A stretch of DNA of 11,231 nt from positions 1-11,231 of the forward strand of contig CAMLLF010000058.1 of the NCBI GenBank assembly GCA_946480705.1. Direction: 5' to 3'. Under the pieces are notes generated by a model. The model ran no database searches. It saw only the letters and a program-made list of their open reading frames with translations, and was not told the DNA's origin. The stretch comes from an uncultured Lysobacteraceae bacterium (GTDB lineage: Bacteria > Pseudomonadota > Gammaproteobacteria > Xanthomonadales > Rhodanobacteraceae). Shown one piece after another: positions 1 to 8,255 of this stretch (its first letter is position 1; each line of letters opens with the position of its first letter). The translations under genes were made by a program, and so were the position numbers.

Positions 1-134
1 CGAAGGCCGTGCGCGAAGGCCGGCGGCGCGGGACGGCGGACGCGGCGCGCCACGGCGCCGCGCGCGGACTCAAGGTCCGCGTGCGCGTGGCGGCGGGCCG
101 AGCCGCAGCGCGATTCGCGATCCGCCGTGCGCAT
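1..134 (-). CDS. Possible start of gspH-like pseudopilin gene (partial, uncertain)
   Basis: An open frame begins with an ATG six bases after the gspG stop and runs off the left edge without a stop, giving about 44 residues (MRTADRESRC and onward, rich in Arg and Ala). An in-frame GTG at 51-53 would give a shorter, more prepilin-like leader (VARRVRRPAPP). In type II secretion operons the gene after gspG is normally gspH, a minor pseudopilin, and a basic leader before a G-F-[ST]-L-x-E cleavage site would fit. However, no such site is reached inside the window, there is no clear ribosome binding site, and at this GC content open frames occur by chance. The call rests mainly on gene order. The stretch could instead be a non-coding spacer. 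Confidence 0.3.
   Translation of the reverse strand, partial: MRTADRESRCGSARRHAHADLESARGAVARRVRRPAPPAFAHGL
59..85. other. GC-rich inverted repeat (hairpin)
   Basis: Bases 59-69 pair with 75-85, giving 11 bp with one G-T pair and a 5-base loop (tcaag). The core arms are cgcggac and gtccgcg. No T-run follows on either strand, so it is not a standard Rho-independent terminator. It lies 56 bases or more beyond the gspG stop and may simply be part of the next coding sequence. Confidence 0.35.
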
Positions 135-140
135 CGTCCA

Positions 141-572
141 TTACTGCCAGTTGCCGATGTCGGCGTTGTACTTGTCGCCGCCCGACTTGCCGTCCTTGCC
201 GAGGAAGACGAGATCGAAGTCGCCGTGCTCGCCCGGGTTCTTGTAGTCGAACGCGTGGCCGAACGGATCCTTGAGATCGGATTCCTTCGCATAGGCCGAC
301 TTCCAGTTCGGCGCGTTGCCCGGCTTCGTGACGAGATCCTGCAGCTTGTCCGGCGGGCTGCCGTTGTCGAGCGCGTAGGCCTCGATGCTCATCGACAGCT
401 TGGCGACCTGCGCCTTGCCGGCGTTGTACTTGCCCTTGGTCACGTTGTCGCTGACCTGGTTGACGACGATGCCGGCGACGATGCCGATCAGCACGATCAC
501 CGCCAGCATTTCCAGCAGGCTGAAGCCGGACTGCCCGCGCGGGGCGGAATACCGCCCAAACGTATACTTCAT
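141..572 (-). CDS. gspG: Type II secretion major pseudopilin GspG
   Basis: The 143-residue product is the main subunit of the periplasmic pseudopilus that pushes folded proteins through the outer-membrane secretin. Residues 1-16 form a short basic leader ending in Gly. The prepilin peptidase site is G16|F17, followed by SLLE with the conserved Glu at mature position +5. Residues 17-40 form the hydrophobic helix that anchors the subunit and packs the fibre core. The C-terminus carries the GspG signature GKDGKSGG followed by DADIGNW-like residues (NADIGNWQ), the region that binds calcium in characterised GspG proteins. Mature length is about 127 residues, usual for the family. The start is supported by GGGAG at 579-583, six bases upstream. 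The gene begins 14 bases after gspF and is almost certainly cotranscribed with it. Confidence 0.96.
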   Translation of the reverse strand: MKYTFGRYSAPRGQSGFSLLEMLAVIVLIGIVAGIVVNQVSDNVTKGKYNAGKAQVAKLSMSIEAYALDNGSPPDKLQDLVTKPGNAPNWKSAYAKESDLKDPFGHAFDYKNPGEHGDFDLVFLGKDGKSGGDKYNADIGNWQ

Positions 573-578
573 TGCATT

Positions 579-583
579 CTCCC
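579..583 (-). promoter_or_regulatory. Ribosome binding site of gspG
   Basis: The minus strand reads GGGAGAATGCAATG. GGGAG ends six bases before the ATG and lies wholly inside the 14-base gspF-gspG gap. It fixes the gspG start at 572 and shows that gspG has its own strong initiation site. Confidence 0.7.
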
Positions 584-586
584 GAA

Positions 587-1804
587 TTATTGGACCGAAC
601 CGGCCAGATTCATGATCGGCAGGATGATCGCCATCATGATCATCGCCACCATCACCGTCATCACGATCGTCACCACCGGGACCAGCGCGGCCAGGAGCCG
701 GTCCAGCGTGTTCTTCACTTCCTGATCGAACGTGTCGGCCGTCTTGAGCAGCATGCCGTCGAGCTCGCCGGATTCCTCGCCGACGGCGACCATCTGCAGC
801 GCGAGCTTCGGAAAACGCTTGCTCTGGCTCAGCGCATAGCCCAGACCGTTGCCGCGCTTGACCTCTTCCGTGGCCGCGGCCACCGACTCCGCGAGCGCGG
901 CGTTGCTCATGACGTTGCGCGCGATCGTCATCGCACCCAACAACGGAACGCCGTTCTTGAGCAAAGTTCCCAGCGTGCGCGTCAGGCGCGCGGTTTCGAG
1001 CTTGAGGATCACGTCCCCCACGACCTTGACGCCGAGCAGGCGCAGATCGAGCGCGAGCCGCGTTTCCGGCTGCGAATACTGCTTGCGCAGCCAGCCGGCG
1101 CCGAGCACGCCGAGCACCAGCAGCAGCCACCAGAATTTCTGCAGCACCGTGCCGAGGCCGAACACGATCTTCGTGATCAGCGGCATTTCCACGCCCATGT
1201 CGTTGAACATCGGCACGAACTGCGGCACGACGTAGACGAGCAGGATCATCAGCGAGGCGAACACCATGCCGATCAGGAACGCGGGATAGATCATCGCGTT
1301 GATGACGCTGCCGCGCAGCGCGCGCGTGCGCTCGAGGTATTCGGCGAGCCGGCGCAGCGTTTCGTCGAGCGAGCCGCCGGCTTCGCCGGCGCGCACCATG
1401 TTCACGTAGAGGCGCGAGAACACGCCGTGCTCGGCTTCGAGCGCATCCGACAGCGGCGCGCCGCCGCGCACCGTGTCGCGCACGCGTTCGAGCATGCGGC
1501 GCGCTTTCTCGTCGCCGGGCAAGTCGAGCACGATCTGCAGCGCGCGGTCGAGCGGCTGGCCCGCGCCGAGCATGGTCGCGAGCTGCTGGGTGAACTGGAC
1601 GACCTGCGCCGCGCCGAACGTCGAACGCCGCGTCAGCATGCCGAGCAGCGTGCTGCCTTCGCCCGCGTCGGCCGCACGCGCGTCGAGCGGAATGTTGCCG
1701 GCGTCCTGCAGTTTCGCGATGACCTCGTCGGCGGACGCGGCCTCCATCTGGCCTTCGAGCGTCTCGCCGGCAGGGGTTACGGCTTTGTAGCGGAACAGGG
1801 GCAT
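587..1804 (-). CDS. gspF: Type II secretion inner-membrane platform protein GspF
   Basis: This 405-residue polytopic protein forms part of the inner-membrane assembly platform that couples the GspE ATPase to pseudopilus growth. The N-terminus MPLFRYKAVTPAGETLEGQ is typical of GspF. Two T2SSF-type domains are visible. The first covers about residues 65-190, with the conserved pattern around LDRALQ, MVRAGEAGGSLDETL and YLERT. The second covers about 270-395, with LLKNGVPLLGAM, VGEESGELDGML and FDQEVKNTLDRL. Membrane segments lie near 168-195, 224-239 and 370-397. Length matches the family (about 400 residues). The start is 46 bases after the gspE stop. Its ribosome binding site is weak (only GGA, about 13 bases upstream), so translation may depend partly on upstream ribosomes. 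Order and strand agree with an E-F-G operon. Confidence 0.96.
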   Translation of the reverse strand: MPLFRYKAVTPAGETLEGQMEAASADEVIAKLQDAGNIPLDARAADAGEGSTLLGMLTRRSTFGAAQVVQFTQQLATMLGAGQPLDRALQIVLDLPGDEKARRMLERVRDTVRGGAPLSDALEAEHGVFSRLYVNMVRAGEAGGSLDETLRRLAEYLERTRALRGSVINAMIYPAFLIGMVFASLMILLVYVVPQFVPMFNDMGVEMPLITKIVFGLGTVLQKFWWLLLVLGVLGAGWLRKQYSQPETRLALDLRLLGVKVVGDVILKLETARLTRTLGTLLKNGVPLLGAMTIARNVMSNAALAESVAAATEEVKRGNGLGYALSQSKRFPKLALQMVAVGEESGELDGMLLKTADTFDQEVKNTLDRLLAALVPVVTIVMTVMVAMIMMAIILPIMNLAGSVQ

Positions 1805-1850
1805 CGGTATCGGCGCGTCCGGTCGGTGGGGATGTCGTCGGCGGAAGGAC

Positions 1851-3563
1851 TCAGCTTTCCTGGGTCACGCGCAGCACTTCTTCGATCGTCGTGACGCCGG
1901 CCAGCGACTTCACGAGACCGTCCTCGTACATCGTGCGCATGCCTTCGGTGCGCGCCTGCTGCTCGAGTTCGCCCATGCCGGCGTGCTGCATGACCATGAA
2001 TTCCATGATCGTCGTGCGCCCGTAGTAGCCGCTCGGATTGTTCGCGCTCGGCATCGGCTTGTAGAGCTGCAGCGGGCCCGGCCCGCCGAGCTTGTCGAGA
2101 TTGAATTCGCGCACGACCTCGGGCAGCGGCGTGTAGGCTTCCGCATGCGCCTTGTCGAGCCGGCGCACGAGGCGCTGCGCGAGGATGCCGTTGACGGTCG
2201 AGGTCAGCAGATAGTCCTCGACGCCCATGTCGAGCAGTCGCGTGATGCCGCCGGCCGCATTGTTCGTGTGCAGGGTCGACAGCACGAGATGGCCCGTGAG
2301 CGCCGACTGGATCGCGATGCGGCAGGTCTCCAGGTCGCGCATTTCCCCGATCATGATGATGTCCGGGTCCTGACGCACGATCGAGCGCAGCGCATGGCTG
2401 AAGTCCAGGCCGATCTGCGGCTTGGCCTGGATCTGGTTGATGCCCTCGATCTGGTACTCGACCGGGTCCTCGACCGTGATGATCTTCACGTCCGGCGTGT
2501 TGAGCTTGGACAGCGCCGTGTACAGCGTCGTCGTCTTGCCCGAGCCGGTCGGGCCGGTCACGAGCATGATGCCGTGCGGCAGTTCGAGCACCTTCATGAA
2601 CTGCGGCAGGAATTCGTCGGTGAAGCCCAGCGTGTGGAAATCGAAGACCACGCTTTCGCGGTCGAGGATACGCATGACCACCGACTCGCCCCAGGACGTG
2701 GGCACCGTCGAGACGCGCAGGTCGAGTTCCTTGCCCTGCACGCGCAGCATGATGCGGCCGTCCTGCGGCAGGCGGCGCTCGGCGATATTGAGCTTCGCCA
2801 TGATCTTCACGCGCGAGATCACCGCCGCCGTCGACGCCGCCGGCGGCGACTCGACTTCGTGCAGCACGCCGTCGATGCGATAGCGCACCTTGAGCCGGCT
2901 CTCGAACGGCTCGATGTGGATGTCGGACGCACGCTGTTCGACCGCGCGCTGGACGATGAGATTGACGAGGCGGATGACCGGCGCTTCGGACGCGAGGTCG
3001 CGCAGGTGTTCGATGTCGTCCTCGCCGCGCGCCGCGTCGTCGGACAAGGTCTCGACGATCGTGCCCATGGCCGAACGGCCCTGGCCGTAGTAGCGCTCGA
3101 TCAGATCGTCGATTTCCGAACGCATGCCGATCTGCAGCGTGACCTTTTTCGAGGTTGCCAGCTCGACCGCCTGCGCCGCGTAGGACTCGGCCGGATCGGC
3201 GACGAGCAGGCCGACTTCGGTCTCGCTCTCGCTGACCGGCACGACGTGATGCTGCTTGAGGAAACGCACGGACAGCGCGACGTTCGGCGGCGGCGACTCG
3301 GGGAAGTCCTTGGCGCCGAGCAGCGGCAGCTTCAGGAGTTCGGCCATCGACTCGGCCATGTCGCGTTCGGACACGAGGCCGAGCTTCGTCAGCAGGTTGA
3401 CCAGCGATTCGCTGTCGGACTCCTCGTGCACGCGCCGCGCGCGGACGAGATCGGCCTCCTTCAGGCGGCCTTTCTTGACGAGGAACGCGCAGATGCGCTC
3501 GTCCAGGTTCGCGACAACGGCGTCGAGAGCGGGCTCGACTTCCTGCATTTCGACGGCAGACAT
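1851..3563 (-). CDS. gspE: Type II secretion ATPase GspE (XpsE-like)
   Basis: The 570-residue cytoplasmic ATPase powers pseudopilus assembly and is recruited to the membrane by GspL and GspF. Residues 20-160 form the N-terminal domains, including RLKEADLVRARR and LGLVSERDMAE. The core starts near 190 (ASEAPVIRLVN, RASDIHIEP). Walker A is GPTGSGKTT at 337-345, the Asp box ITVEDPVEYQ at 362-371, Walker B IIMIGEMRD at 402-410 with Glu407, and the His box is around TGHLVLSTLHTN at 423-434. The zinc tetracysteine found between the core and the C-terminus in many GspE proteins is absent: its positions read Asp470, His473, Pro505 and Asn508. I recall the same loss in Xanthomonas XpsE. An ATG 57 bases upstream is in frame, but it lies inside the preceding gene and lacks the AGGA signal that precedes the ATG at 3563. 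Confidence 0.96.
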   Translation of the reverse strand: MSAVEMQEVEPALDAVVANLDERICAFLVKKGRLKEADLVRARRVHEESDSESLVNLLTKLGLVSERDMAESMAELLKLPLLGAKDFPESPPPNVALSVRFLKQHHVVPVSESETEVGLLVADPAESYAAQAVELATSKKVTLQIGMRSEIDDLIERYYGQGRSAMGTIVETLSDDAARGEDDIEHLRDLASEAPVIRLVNLIVQRAVEQRASDIHIEPFESRLKVRYRIDGVLHEVESPPAASTAAVISRVKIMAKLNIAERRLPQDGRIMLRVQGKELDLRVSTVPTSWGESVVMRILDRESVVFDFHTLGFTDEFLPQFMKVLELPHGIMLVTGPTGSGKTTTLYTALSKLNTPDVKIITVEDPVEYQIEGINQIQAKPQIGLDFSHALRSIVRQDPDIIMIGEMRDLETCRIAIQSALTGHLVLSTLHTNNAAGGITRLLDMGVEDYLLTSTVNGILAQRLVRRLDKAHAEAYTPLPEVVREFNLDKLGGPGPLQLYKPMPSANNPSGYYGRTTIMEFMVMQHAGMGELEQQARTEGMRTMYEDGLVKSLAGVTTIEEVLRVTQES

Positions 3564-3571
3564 GACTTCTT

Positions 3572-3575
3572 TCCT
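3572..3575 (-). promoter_or_regulatory. Ribosome binding site that sets the gspE start
   Basis: The minus strand reads TAGGAAAGAAGTCATG. AGGA overlaps the TAG stop of the upstream membrane-protein gene and sits 8 bases before the ATG at 3563. This favours the 570-residue GspE over a longer form starting at 3620. Because the signal overlaps the stop codon, terminating ribosomes could re-initiate here. Confidence 0.65.
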
Positions 3576-4227
3576 AGGAGGCGGCGTTTCGACCGGCGCT
3601 GCTGCCGCCGGGTTCCCCAAAACGGCGCCCCGTCAGTGCTTCGATGAACGGGCGGTTGAGCGCGAGCCAGAGCGCGGCCGGCACCACGGTCGGCAGGATC
3701 AGATAGCCGAACTGGTAGCAAAGGGCAATCACATTCACGTTGAGCCCCGCCGCCGCGACGGCGGCCGCGGCTTCCGGCCCCGAGCCCAGCGCGAGCGTCT
3801 TCAACGCATCGGCGGCGATGCCGAAAGCCTGGGCGAGCCAGATTGCCGCGCACCCCAGCACGTACTGCCCCCAGCGACGCTCCTCGTCCTGCGGCGTCGC
3901 GAGGCAGAGCCCGAAGAACAGCGGCAGCGAATAACCGTAGATCAACGGCCGCACGGTCGCTTCCAGGAAACCGGTCGCCATCTTGCCGTCGGGGCCGACG
4001 TCGCTGACCGCGATCCTGGTCAGCACATCCATGATCGGCATACCGCCGTTGTCGAAACCCTGGCTGACGCTCGCGACGAGTTCAGGCCAGAACGTCGTCA
4101 ACCCGAGTCCGGCGAGCCAGACCGGAACCTTCACGGTCAACCCCGAAACCCACCACCAGAGCGCAAAGCAGGCCGGCAGCCACGCGAGGGCCGCCAGCAG
4201 GAAGCGCTTGAGCGGACTGAGCTTCAT
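3574..4227 (-). CDS. Exosortase H-associated-type membrane protein
   Basis: The 217-residue product is hydrophobic, with predicted membrane segments near residues 8-28, 95-112, 121-140 and 163-190. A loop at about 50-90 between the first two segments probably faces the periplasm. The patterns [19 protein letters not shown] at 94-112, the [16 protein letters not shown] region near 131-146 and YQFGYLILP at 171-179 are what I remember from the family annotated as exosortase H-associated membrane protein. That family is known only from its gene neighbourhood with exosortase H, an enzyme thought to process proteins carrying IPTL-CTERM sorting tails. No exosortase or such tail is visible here. The start codon overlaps the purL stop as ATGA, and gspE begins 10 bases after its stop, so translation is probably coupled on both sides. 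The protein has no visible catalytic motif. The family call is from memory, and the biochemical role is unknown. Confidence 0.7.
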   Translation of the reverse strand: MKLSPLKRFLLAALAWLPACFALWWWVSGLTVKVPVWLAGLGLTTFWPELVASVSQGFDNGGMPIMDVLTRIAVSDVGPDGKMATGFLEATVRPLIYGYSLPLFFGLCLATPQDEERRWGQYVLGCAAIWLAQAFGIAADALKTLALGSGPEAAAAVAAAGLNVNVIALCYQFGYLILPTVVPAALWLALNRPFIEALTGRRFGEPGGSSAGRNAAS

Positions 4228-7200
4228 CCCACCCAGGCGCGCGCGTTGCGGAACATGCGCATCCACGGCGAGTCCTCGCCCCAGGTGTCGGGACGCCAGC
4301 TCATCTGCACGCTGCGATGCACGCGCTCGGGATGCGGCATCATGACCGTCACGCGTCCGTCGGCCGCGGTCAGGCCGGTCAGGCCGCCGACCGAACCGTT
4401 GGAATTGAGCGGAAACGTTTCGGTCGCGCGGCCGCGGTTGTCGACGAAACGCAGGCACCGCTGCACGCGGCTGTAGTCGCTGCCCTGCGCGAATTCCGCA
4501 TGGCCTTCGCCGTGCGCGACGACGACCGGAATGCGCGAACCGGCCATGCCGCGCAGCAGGATCGACGGCGATTCCATGACTTCGAGCGTGACGAAGCGCG
4601 CTTCGTACTGTTCCGACGCGTTGCGGCGGAATTTCGGCCAGTAGTCGGCGCCCGGGATGATCTCCTTGAGGTTCGCGAGCATCTGGCAGCCGTTGCAGAC
4701 GCCGAGCGCGAAGCGCGCCGGGTCGGCGAAGAACGCGGCGAACTGCGCGCGCAACGTCGGATTGAACAGGATCGAGGTCGCCCAGCCGCGGCCGGCACCG
4801 AGCACGTCGCCGTAGGAAAAGCCGCCGCAGGCCGCGAGACCCTGGAAATCGTCGAGCTTGCGCCGGCCGCTCTGCAGGTCGGACATGTGCACGTCGACGG
4901 CCTCGAAGCCGGCGCGCGTGAACGCCGCCGCCATCTCGATCTGGCCGTTGACGCCCTGGTCGCGCAGCACCGCGATGCGCGGGCGCGCGCCGCGCGCGAT
5001 GAACGGCGCGGCGACGTCCTCGGACGGATCGAACGTGAGCTTCGGCGTGATCCCCGGATCGTCGCCGTCGCAGCGCCAGTCGAGTTCGCTGTCGGCGAGC
5101 AGCGGGTTGTCGCGCAGGCGCTGCATCGCATGGCTGGTCTGCGACCAGGTGCGCATGAGATCGCCGCAGTCCCAGCGGCCCAGCGAATCGTCGCCGAGGC
5201 GCAGGCTGATCTGCGGCTTTTCCTTGGGGCGCGCGACCATGTGCGCGATGTCGGCGAGCCCGAAGCGGTCGAGCAGCGCCTTGAACGCGGCCGCGTCGTC
5301 GCGGCGGATCTGCACGACCGCGCCGAGTTCTTCGCAGAACAGCGCGCGCAACGTGTTTTCCGCCCAGCCGTCCAGGCCGATCGACAGGCCGCAGTGACCC
5401 GCGAATGCCATTTCGATCAGGGTCACGAGCACGCCGCCGTCGGAGCGGTCGTGATAGGCGAGCAGCAGGCCGTCGGCATTCGCCTGCTGGATGCAGGCGA
5501 AGAAATTCTTGAAGCGCGCGGCATCGTCGAGATCCGGCGGCACGCCGCCGGAGCGATTGAACACTTGCATCAGCGCCGAGCCGCCGAGGCGGTTGCGTCC
5601 GCCGCCGAGGTCGATGAGCCAGAGTTCGGTCTCGCCCTTGTCCAGGCGCAGCTGCGGTGTCAGCGAGCGGCGCACGTCGCCGACGCGCGCGAACGCGGTG
5701 ACGATCAGCGACACGGGCGCGATCGTCTTCTGCTCGCGCTCGCCGTCGTGCCAGACCGTCTGCATCGACAGGGAGTCCTTGCCGACCGGAATCGAGATGC
5801 CGAGCGCCGGGCACAGCTCCATGCCGATCGCGCGCACCGCATCGAACAGCGCGGCGTCCTGGTGCGGGAAATTCGCCGCGGCCATCCAGTTCGCCGACAG
5901 CCGCACTTCGCCGAGATCGGCGATCGGCGCGGCAGCCAGATTCGTCAGCGCTTCGCCGACCGCCATGCGCGCCGCATCGGCCGAGGACAGCGCCGCGAGC
6001 GGCGTGCGCTCGCCCATGGCCATCGCTTCACCGGCATAGCCGTCGAAATCCGCCAGCGTGACCGCGCAGTCGGCGACCGGCACCTGCCACGGGCCGACCA
6101 TCTGGTCGCGCGAGCACAGACCGCCGACGCTGCGGTCGCCGATCGTGATCAGGAACGACTTCGACGCGACCGCCGGAAACTGCAGCACGCGCTGCAGCGC
6201 TTCGTTGAGATTGATGCCGAGGCAGTCGGAGACGAGATCGACGCGCGGCGCCTTGCGCTTGGCGTCGCGATGCATCTTCGGCGGCTTGCCGAACAGCACA
6301 TCCATCGGAAAATCGATCGCCGCGCCCGTGCCGACCGGCGTCGTGGTGTCGACGCCGTAGCCGACCATCAGATGTTCCGCGGCAGTGGCCGTGCCGACGA
6401 CGGCATACGGGCAGCGCTCGCGCACGCAGATCGCCTCGAAGCGCGCGACGTCCTCCGGCCGCACGCCGAGCACGTAGCGCTCCTGCGATTCGTTGCACCA
6501 CAGCTGCATCGGCGAAAGCGTCGGATCGGCGCAGGGAACCTTGGCCAGGTCGATGCGCCCGCCGACGCCGGAATCGTGCAGCAGTTCGGGAATCGCGTTG
6601 GACAGACCGCCCGCGCCGACGTCGTGCACGGTGACGATCGGATTGGCCTCCCCGAGCTGCCAGCAGTGGTCAATGACCTCCTGGCAGCGGCGTTCCATTT
6701 CCGGGTTGTCGCGCTGCACCGAGGCGAAATCGAGTTCCGCCGAACTCGTGCCCGAGGCGACCGACGAGGCCGCACCGCCGCCGAGGCCGATCAGCATGGC
6801 CGGGCCGCCGAGCACGACGACCGCGTCGCCGTCCCGCAGTGCGCGCTTTTCCACATGTTGCGAACGCAGATTGGCGAGGCCGCCTGCGATCATGATCGGC
6901 TTGTCGTAGCCGCGGCGCAGGCCCGGCAGGCCGGTCTCCTGCTCGAAGCTGCGGAAATAGCCGCCCAGCGCGGGGCGGCCGAATTCGTTGTTGAACGACG
7001 CGGCACCGATCGGCCCGTCGCGCATGATCTCGAACGCGCTCGCCATGCGCGGCGGCAGCGGCCGTTCGGTTTCCCAGGGGCGCGGCAGGCCCGGAATGCG
7101 CAGGTGCGACACCGAGAATCCGGTCAGGCCGGCCTTCGGCTTGCCGCCGCGGCCGGTCGCGCCTTCGTCGCGGATTTCGCCGCCCGAGCCCGTCGACGCG

Positions 7201-8102
7201 CCCGGAAACGGCGCGATCGCCGTCGGATGATTGTGGGTCTCGACCTTGATCGCGTAGTCGATGCGCTCGGCATGCGCGCGGTAGACCCCGTCAGCGTCGG
7301 CGAAGAAGCGCTGCCCTTCGCTGCCCTCGATCACAGCGGCATTGTCGGCGTAGGCCGACAGCGTGTGCGCCGGCGACACCTTGTGCGTGTTCTTGATCAT
7401 CGCGAACAGCGACTGCGGCTGCGCCTCGCCGTCGACGTTCCAGCTCGCGTTGAAGACCTTGTGCCGGCAGTGCTCCGAGTTCGCCTGCGCGAACATCATG
7501 AGTTCGGCATCGCTCGGATCGCGGCCGAGTTCCGCATAGCGCTCGGCGAGATAGTCGATTTCGTCGGGCGCAAGCGCGAGGCCGAGGCGGCGGTTCGCAT
7601 CGGCCAGCGAGGCCTGGGCATCGGCGCCGAGCGCAACGCGGCCGAGGTCGCCGGGCGCGCCGGCGAGGAACAGATGCTCGGCATCGGCCAGCGACGTCAG
7701 CACCGACTGCGTCATCGGATCGTGCAGCACGCCGATCAGCGCGTCGTGCGCCGGCGTGCCGGCGGCCGGCAGGTTCGCGATCTCCAGTGCCATGCCGCGC
7801 TCGACGCGCTCCACCGCGAAGCCGCAGCCCTGCAGGATGTCGGTGGCCTTGCTCGACCACGGCGAAATCGTGCCGAACCGCGGCACGATCCAGAGACTGG
7901 CGGGCCGGGCGGCGTCGACGCGCGCCTCGAGCACCTGGGCGAGACGCTGGCGCGTCGCGTCATCGGGCGCGACCGACGCGGCGAGCAGATAGACATGTCG
8001 CGCGGCGGTGACGCGGGCACCGGCTGCCGTTTCGGCCAATTGGCGATTCAGGCGGTCGAGACGGAAGGCAGACAGGGCGCTTTGCCCGTCGAGGACGATC
8101 AT
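4224..8102 (-). CDS. purL: Phosphoribosylformylglycinamidine synthase PurL (large, single-chain form)
   Basis: This enzyme converts FGAR, ATP and glutamine to FGAM in the fourth step of de novo purine synthesis, in the cytoplasm. The 1292-residue length fits the single-chain gammaproteobacterial form (about 1295). Visible parts in order are the N-terminal domain, the linker with [12 protein letters not shown] at 204-215, and the first ATP-binding synthase half with [17 protein letters not shown] from 286 followed by the [11 protein letters not shown] run. A second synthase half follows. The C-terminal class I glutaminase has nucleophile Cys1136 in GVCNGCQM, with His1257 and Glu1259 in PHPERVHR. 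All catalytic residues are present. [18 protein letters not shown] is the usual family N-terminus. Starts further upstream at 8144 or 8237 would add a tail with no family counterpart, and the 8144 ATG overlaps a candidate promoter. The ribosome binding site is weak. Confidence 0.97.
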   Translation of the reverse strand: MIVLDGQSALSAFRLDRLNRQLAETAAGARVTAARHVYLLAASVAPDDATRQRLAQVLEARVDAARPASLWIVPRFGTISPWSSKATDILQGCGFAVERVERGMALEIANLPAAGTPAHDALIGVLHDPMTQSVLTSLADAEHLFLAGAPGDLGRVALGADAQASLADANRRLGLALAPDEIDYLAERYAELGRDPSDAELMMFAQANSEHCRHKVFNASWNVDGEAQPQSLFAMIKNTHKVSPAHTLSAYADNAAVIEGSEGQRFFADADGVYRAHAERIDYAIKVETHNHPTAIAPFPGASTGSGGEIRDEGATGRGGKPKAGLTGFSVSHLRIPGLPRPWETERPLPPRMASAFEIMRDGPIGAASFNNEFGRPALGGYFRSFEQETGLPGLRRGYDKPIMIAGGLANLRSQHVEKRALRDGDAVVVLGGPAMLIGLGGGAASSVASGTSSAELDFASVQRDNPEMERRCQEVIDHCWQLGEANPIVTVHDVGAGGLSNAIPELLHDSGVGGRIDLAKVPCADPTLSPMQLWCNESQERYVLGVRPEDVARFEAICVRERCPYAVVGTATAAEHLMVGYGVDTTTPVGTGAAIDFPMDVLFGKPPKMHRDAKRKAPRVDLVSDCLGINLNEALQRVLQFPAVASKSFLITIGDRSVGGLCSRDQMVGPWQVPVADCAVTLADFDGYAGEAMAMGERTPLAALSSADAARMAVGEALTNLAAAPIADLGEVRLSANWMAAANFPHQDAALFDAVRAIGMELCPALGISIPVGKDSLSMQTVWHDGEREQKTIAPVSLIVTAFARVGDVRRSLTPQLRLDKGETELWLIDLGGGRNRLGGSALMQVFNRSGGVPPDLDDAARFKNFFACIQQANADGLLLAYHDRSDGGVLVTLIEMAFAGHCGLSIGLDGWAENTLRALFCEELGAVVQIRRDDAAAFKALLDRFGLADIAHMVARPKEKPQISLRLGDDSLGRWDCGDLMRTWSQTSHAMQRLRDNPLLADSELDWRCDGDDPGITPKLTFDPSEDVAAPFIARGARPRIAVLRDQGVNGQIEMAAAFTRAGFEAVDVHMSDLQSGRRKLDDFQGLAACGGFSYGDVLGAGRGWATSILFNPTLRAQFAAFFADPARFALGVCNGCQMLANLKEIIPGADYWPKFRRNASEQYEARFVTLEVMESPSILLRGMAGSRIPVVVAHGEGHAEFAQGSDYSRVQRCLRFVDNRGRATETFPLNSNGSVGGLTGLTAADGRVTVMMPHPERVHRSVQMSWRPDTWGEDSPWMRMFRNARAWVG

Positions 8103-8142
8103 GCTAAGGCCGTTCCGGAGCGGGGTTCTCAGAAGGGCGCGC

Positions 8143-8148
8143 ATGATA
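8143..8148 (-). promoter_or_regulatory. Candidate -10 element for purL
   Basis: The minus strand carries TATCAT, five of six matches to the sigma-70 -10 consensus, between the dsbC terminator and purL. Transcription would start near 8136, leaving a leader of about 33 bases. No good -35 hexamer is present at 16-18 bases upstream, so the site is only a candidate. Its position is the expected one, because purL must be expressed independently of the terminated dsbC transcript. Confidence 0.3.
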
Positions 8149-8199
8149 ACCGCTGCCGTCCGCCTCTCGCCATCGCCGCCGGAACCGGCCGCGGACACG

Positions 8200-8230
8200 A
8201 AAACGGCGGCTGCGTTGCCGCAGCCGCCGT
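8200..8230 (-). terminator. Rho-independent terminator after dsbC
   Basis: Bases 8203-8214 pair perfectly with 8219-8230, giving a 12 bp GC-rich stem with a 4-base loop. On the minus strand the stem runs directly into TTTT and then CGTG. It begins about 25 bases after the dsbC stop. The T-run is short, but the stem is strong. It separates dsbC from purL. Confidence 0.75.
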
Positions 8231-8255
8231 CGAACAAACCTGGAAATTCAGCCGC

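Noticed and set aside
1..22. Direct repeat cgaaggccg at 1-9 and 14-22
   Set aside because: Nine-base repeats are expected by chance in sequence this GC-rich, and nothing else marks a mobile element or array here.
70..142. 24-codon frame starting at an ATG that overlaps the gspG stop (TAATG)
   Set aside because: It ends quickly at a TGA, has no ribosome binding site of its own and no recognisable content. The overlap is probably coincidence.
3564..3620. Longer GspE starting at 3620 inside the upstream membrane-protein gene
   Set aside because: The added residues ([15 protein letters not shown] and so on) do not look like GspE, and the good AGGA signal precedes the ATG at 3563.
8196..8222. 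PurR-like half-sites (ACGCA and TTTTCGT on the minus strand) just upstream of purL
   Set aside because: The halves are spaced about 3 bases too far apart for the E. coli PurR box and fall in the dsbC terminator hairpin and its T-run. To my knowledge this group does not use that regulator.
8103..8237. Longer PurL starting at 8237 or 8144
   Set aside because: The extra N-terminal residues have no counterpart in the family. The extension from 8237 would read through the dsbC terminator arm, and the 8144 ATG overlaps the TATCAT promoter candidate. The start at 8102 gives the expected length and N-terminus.
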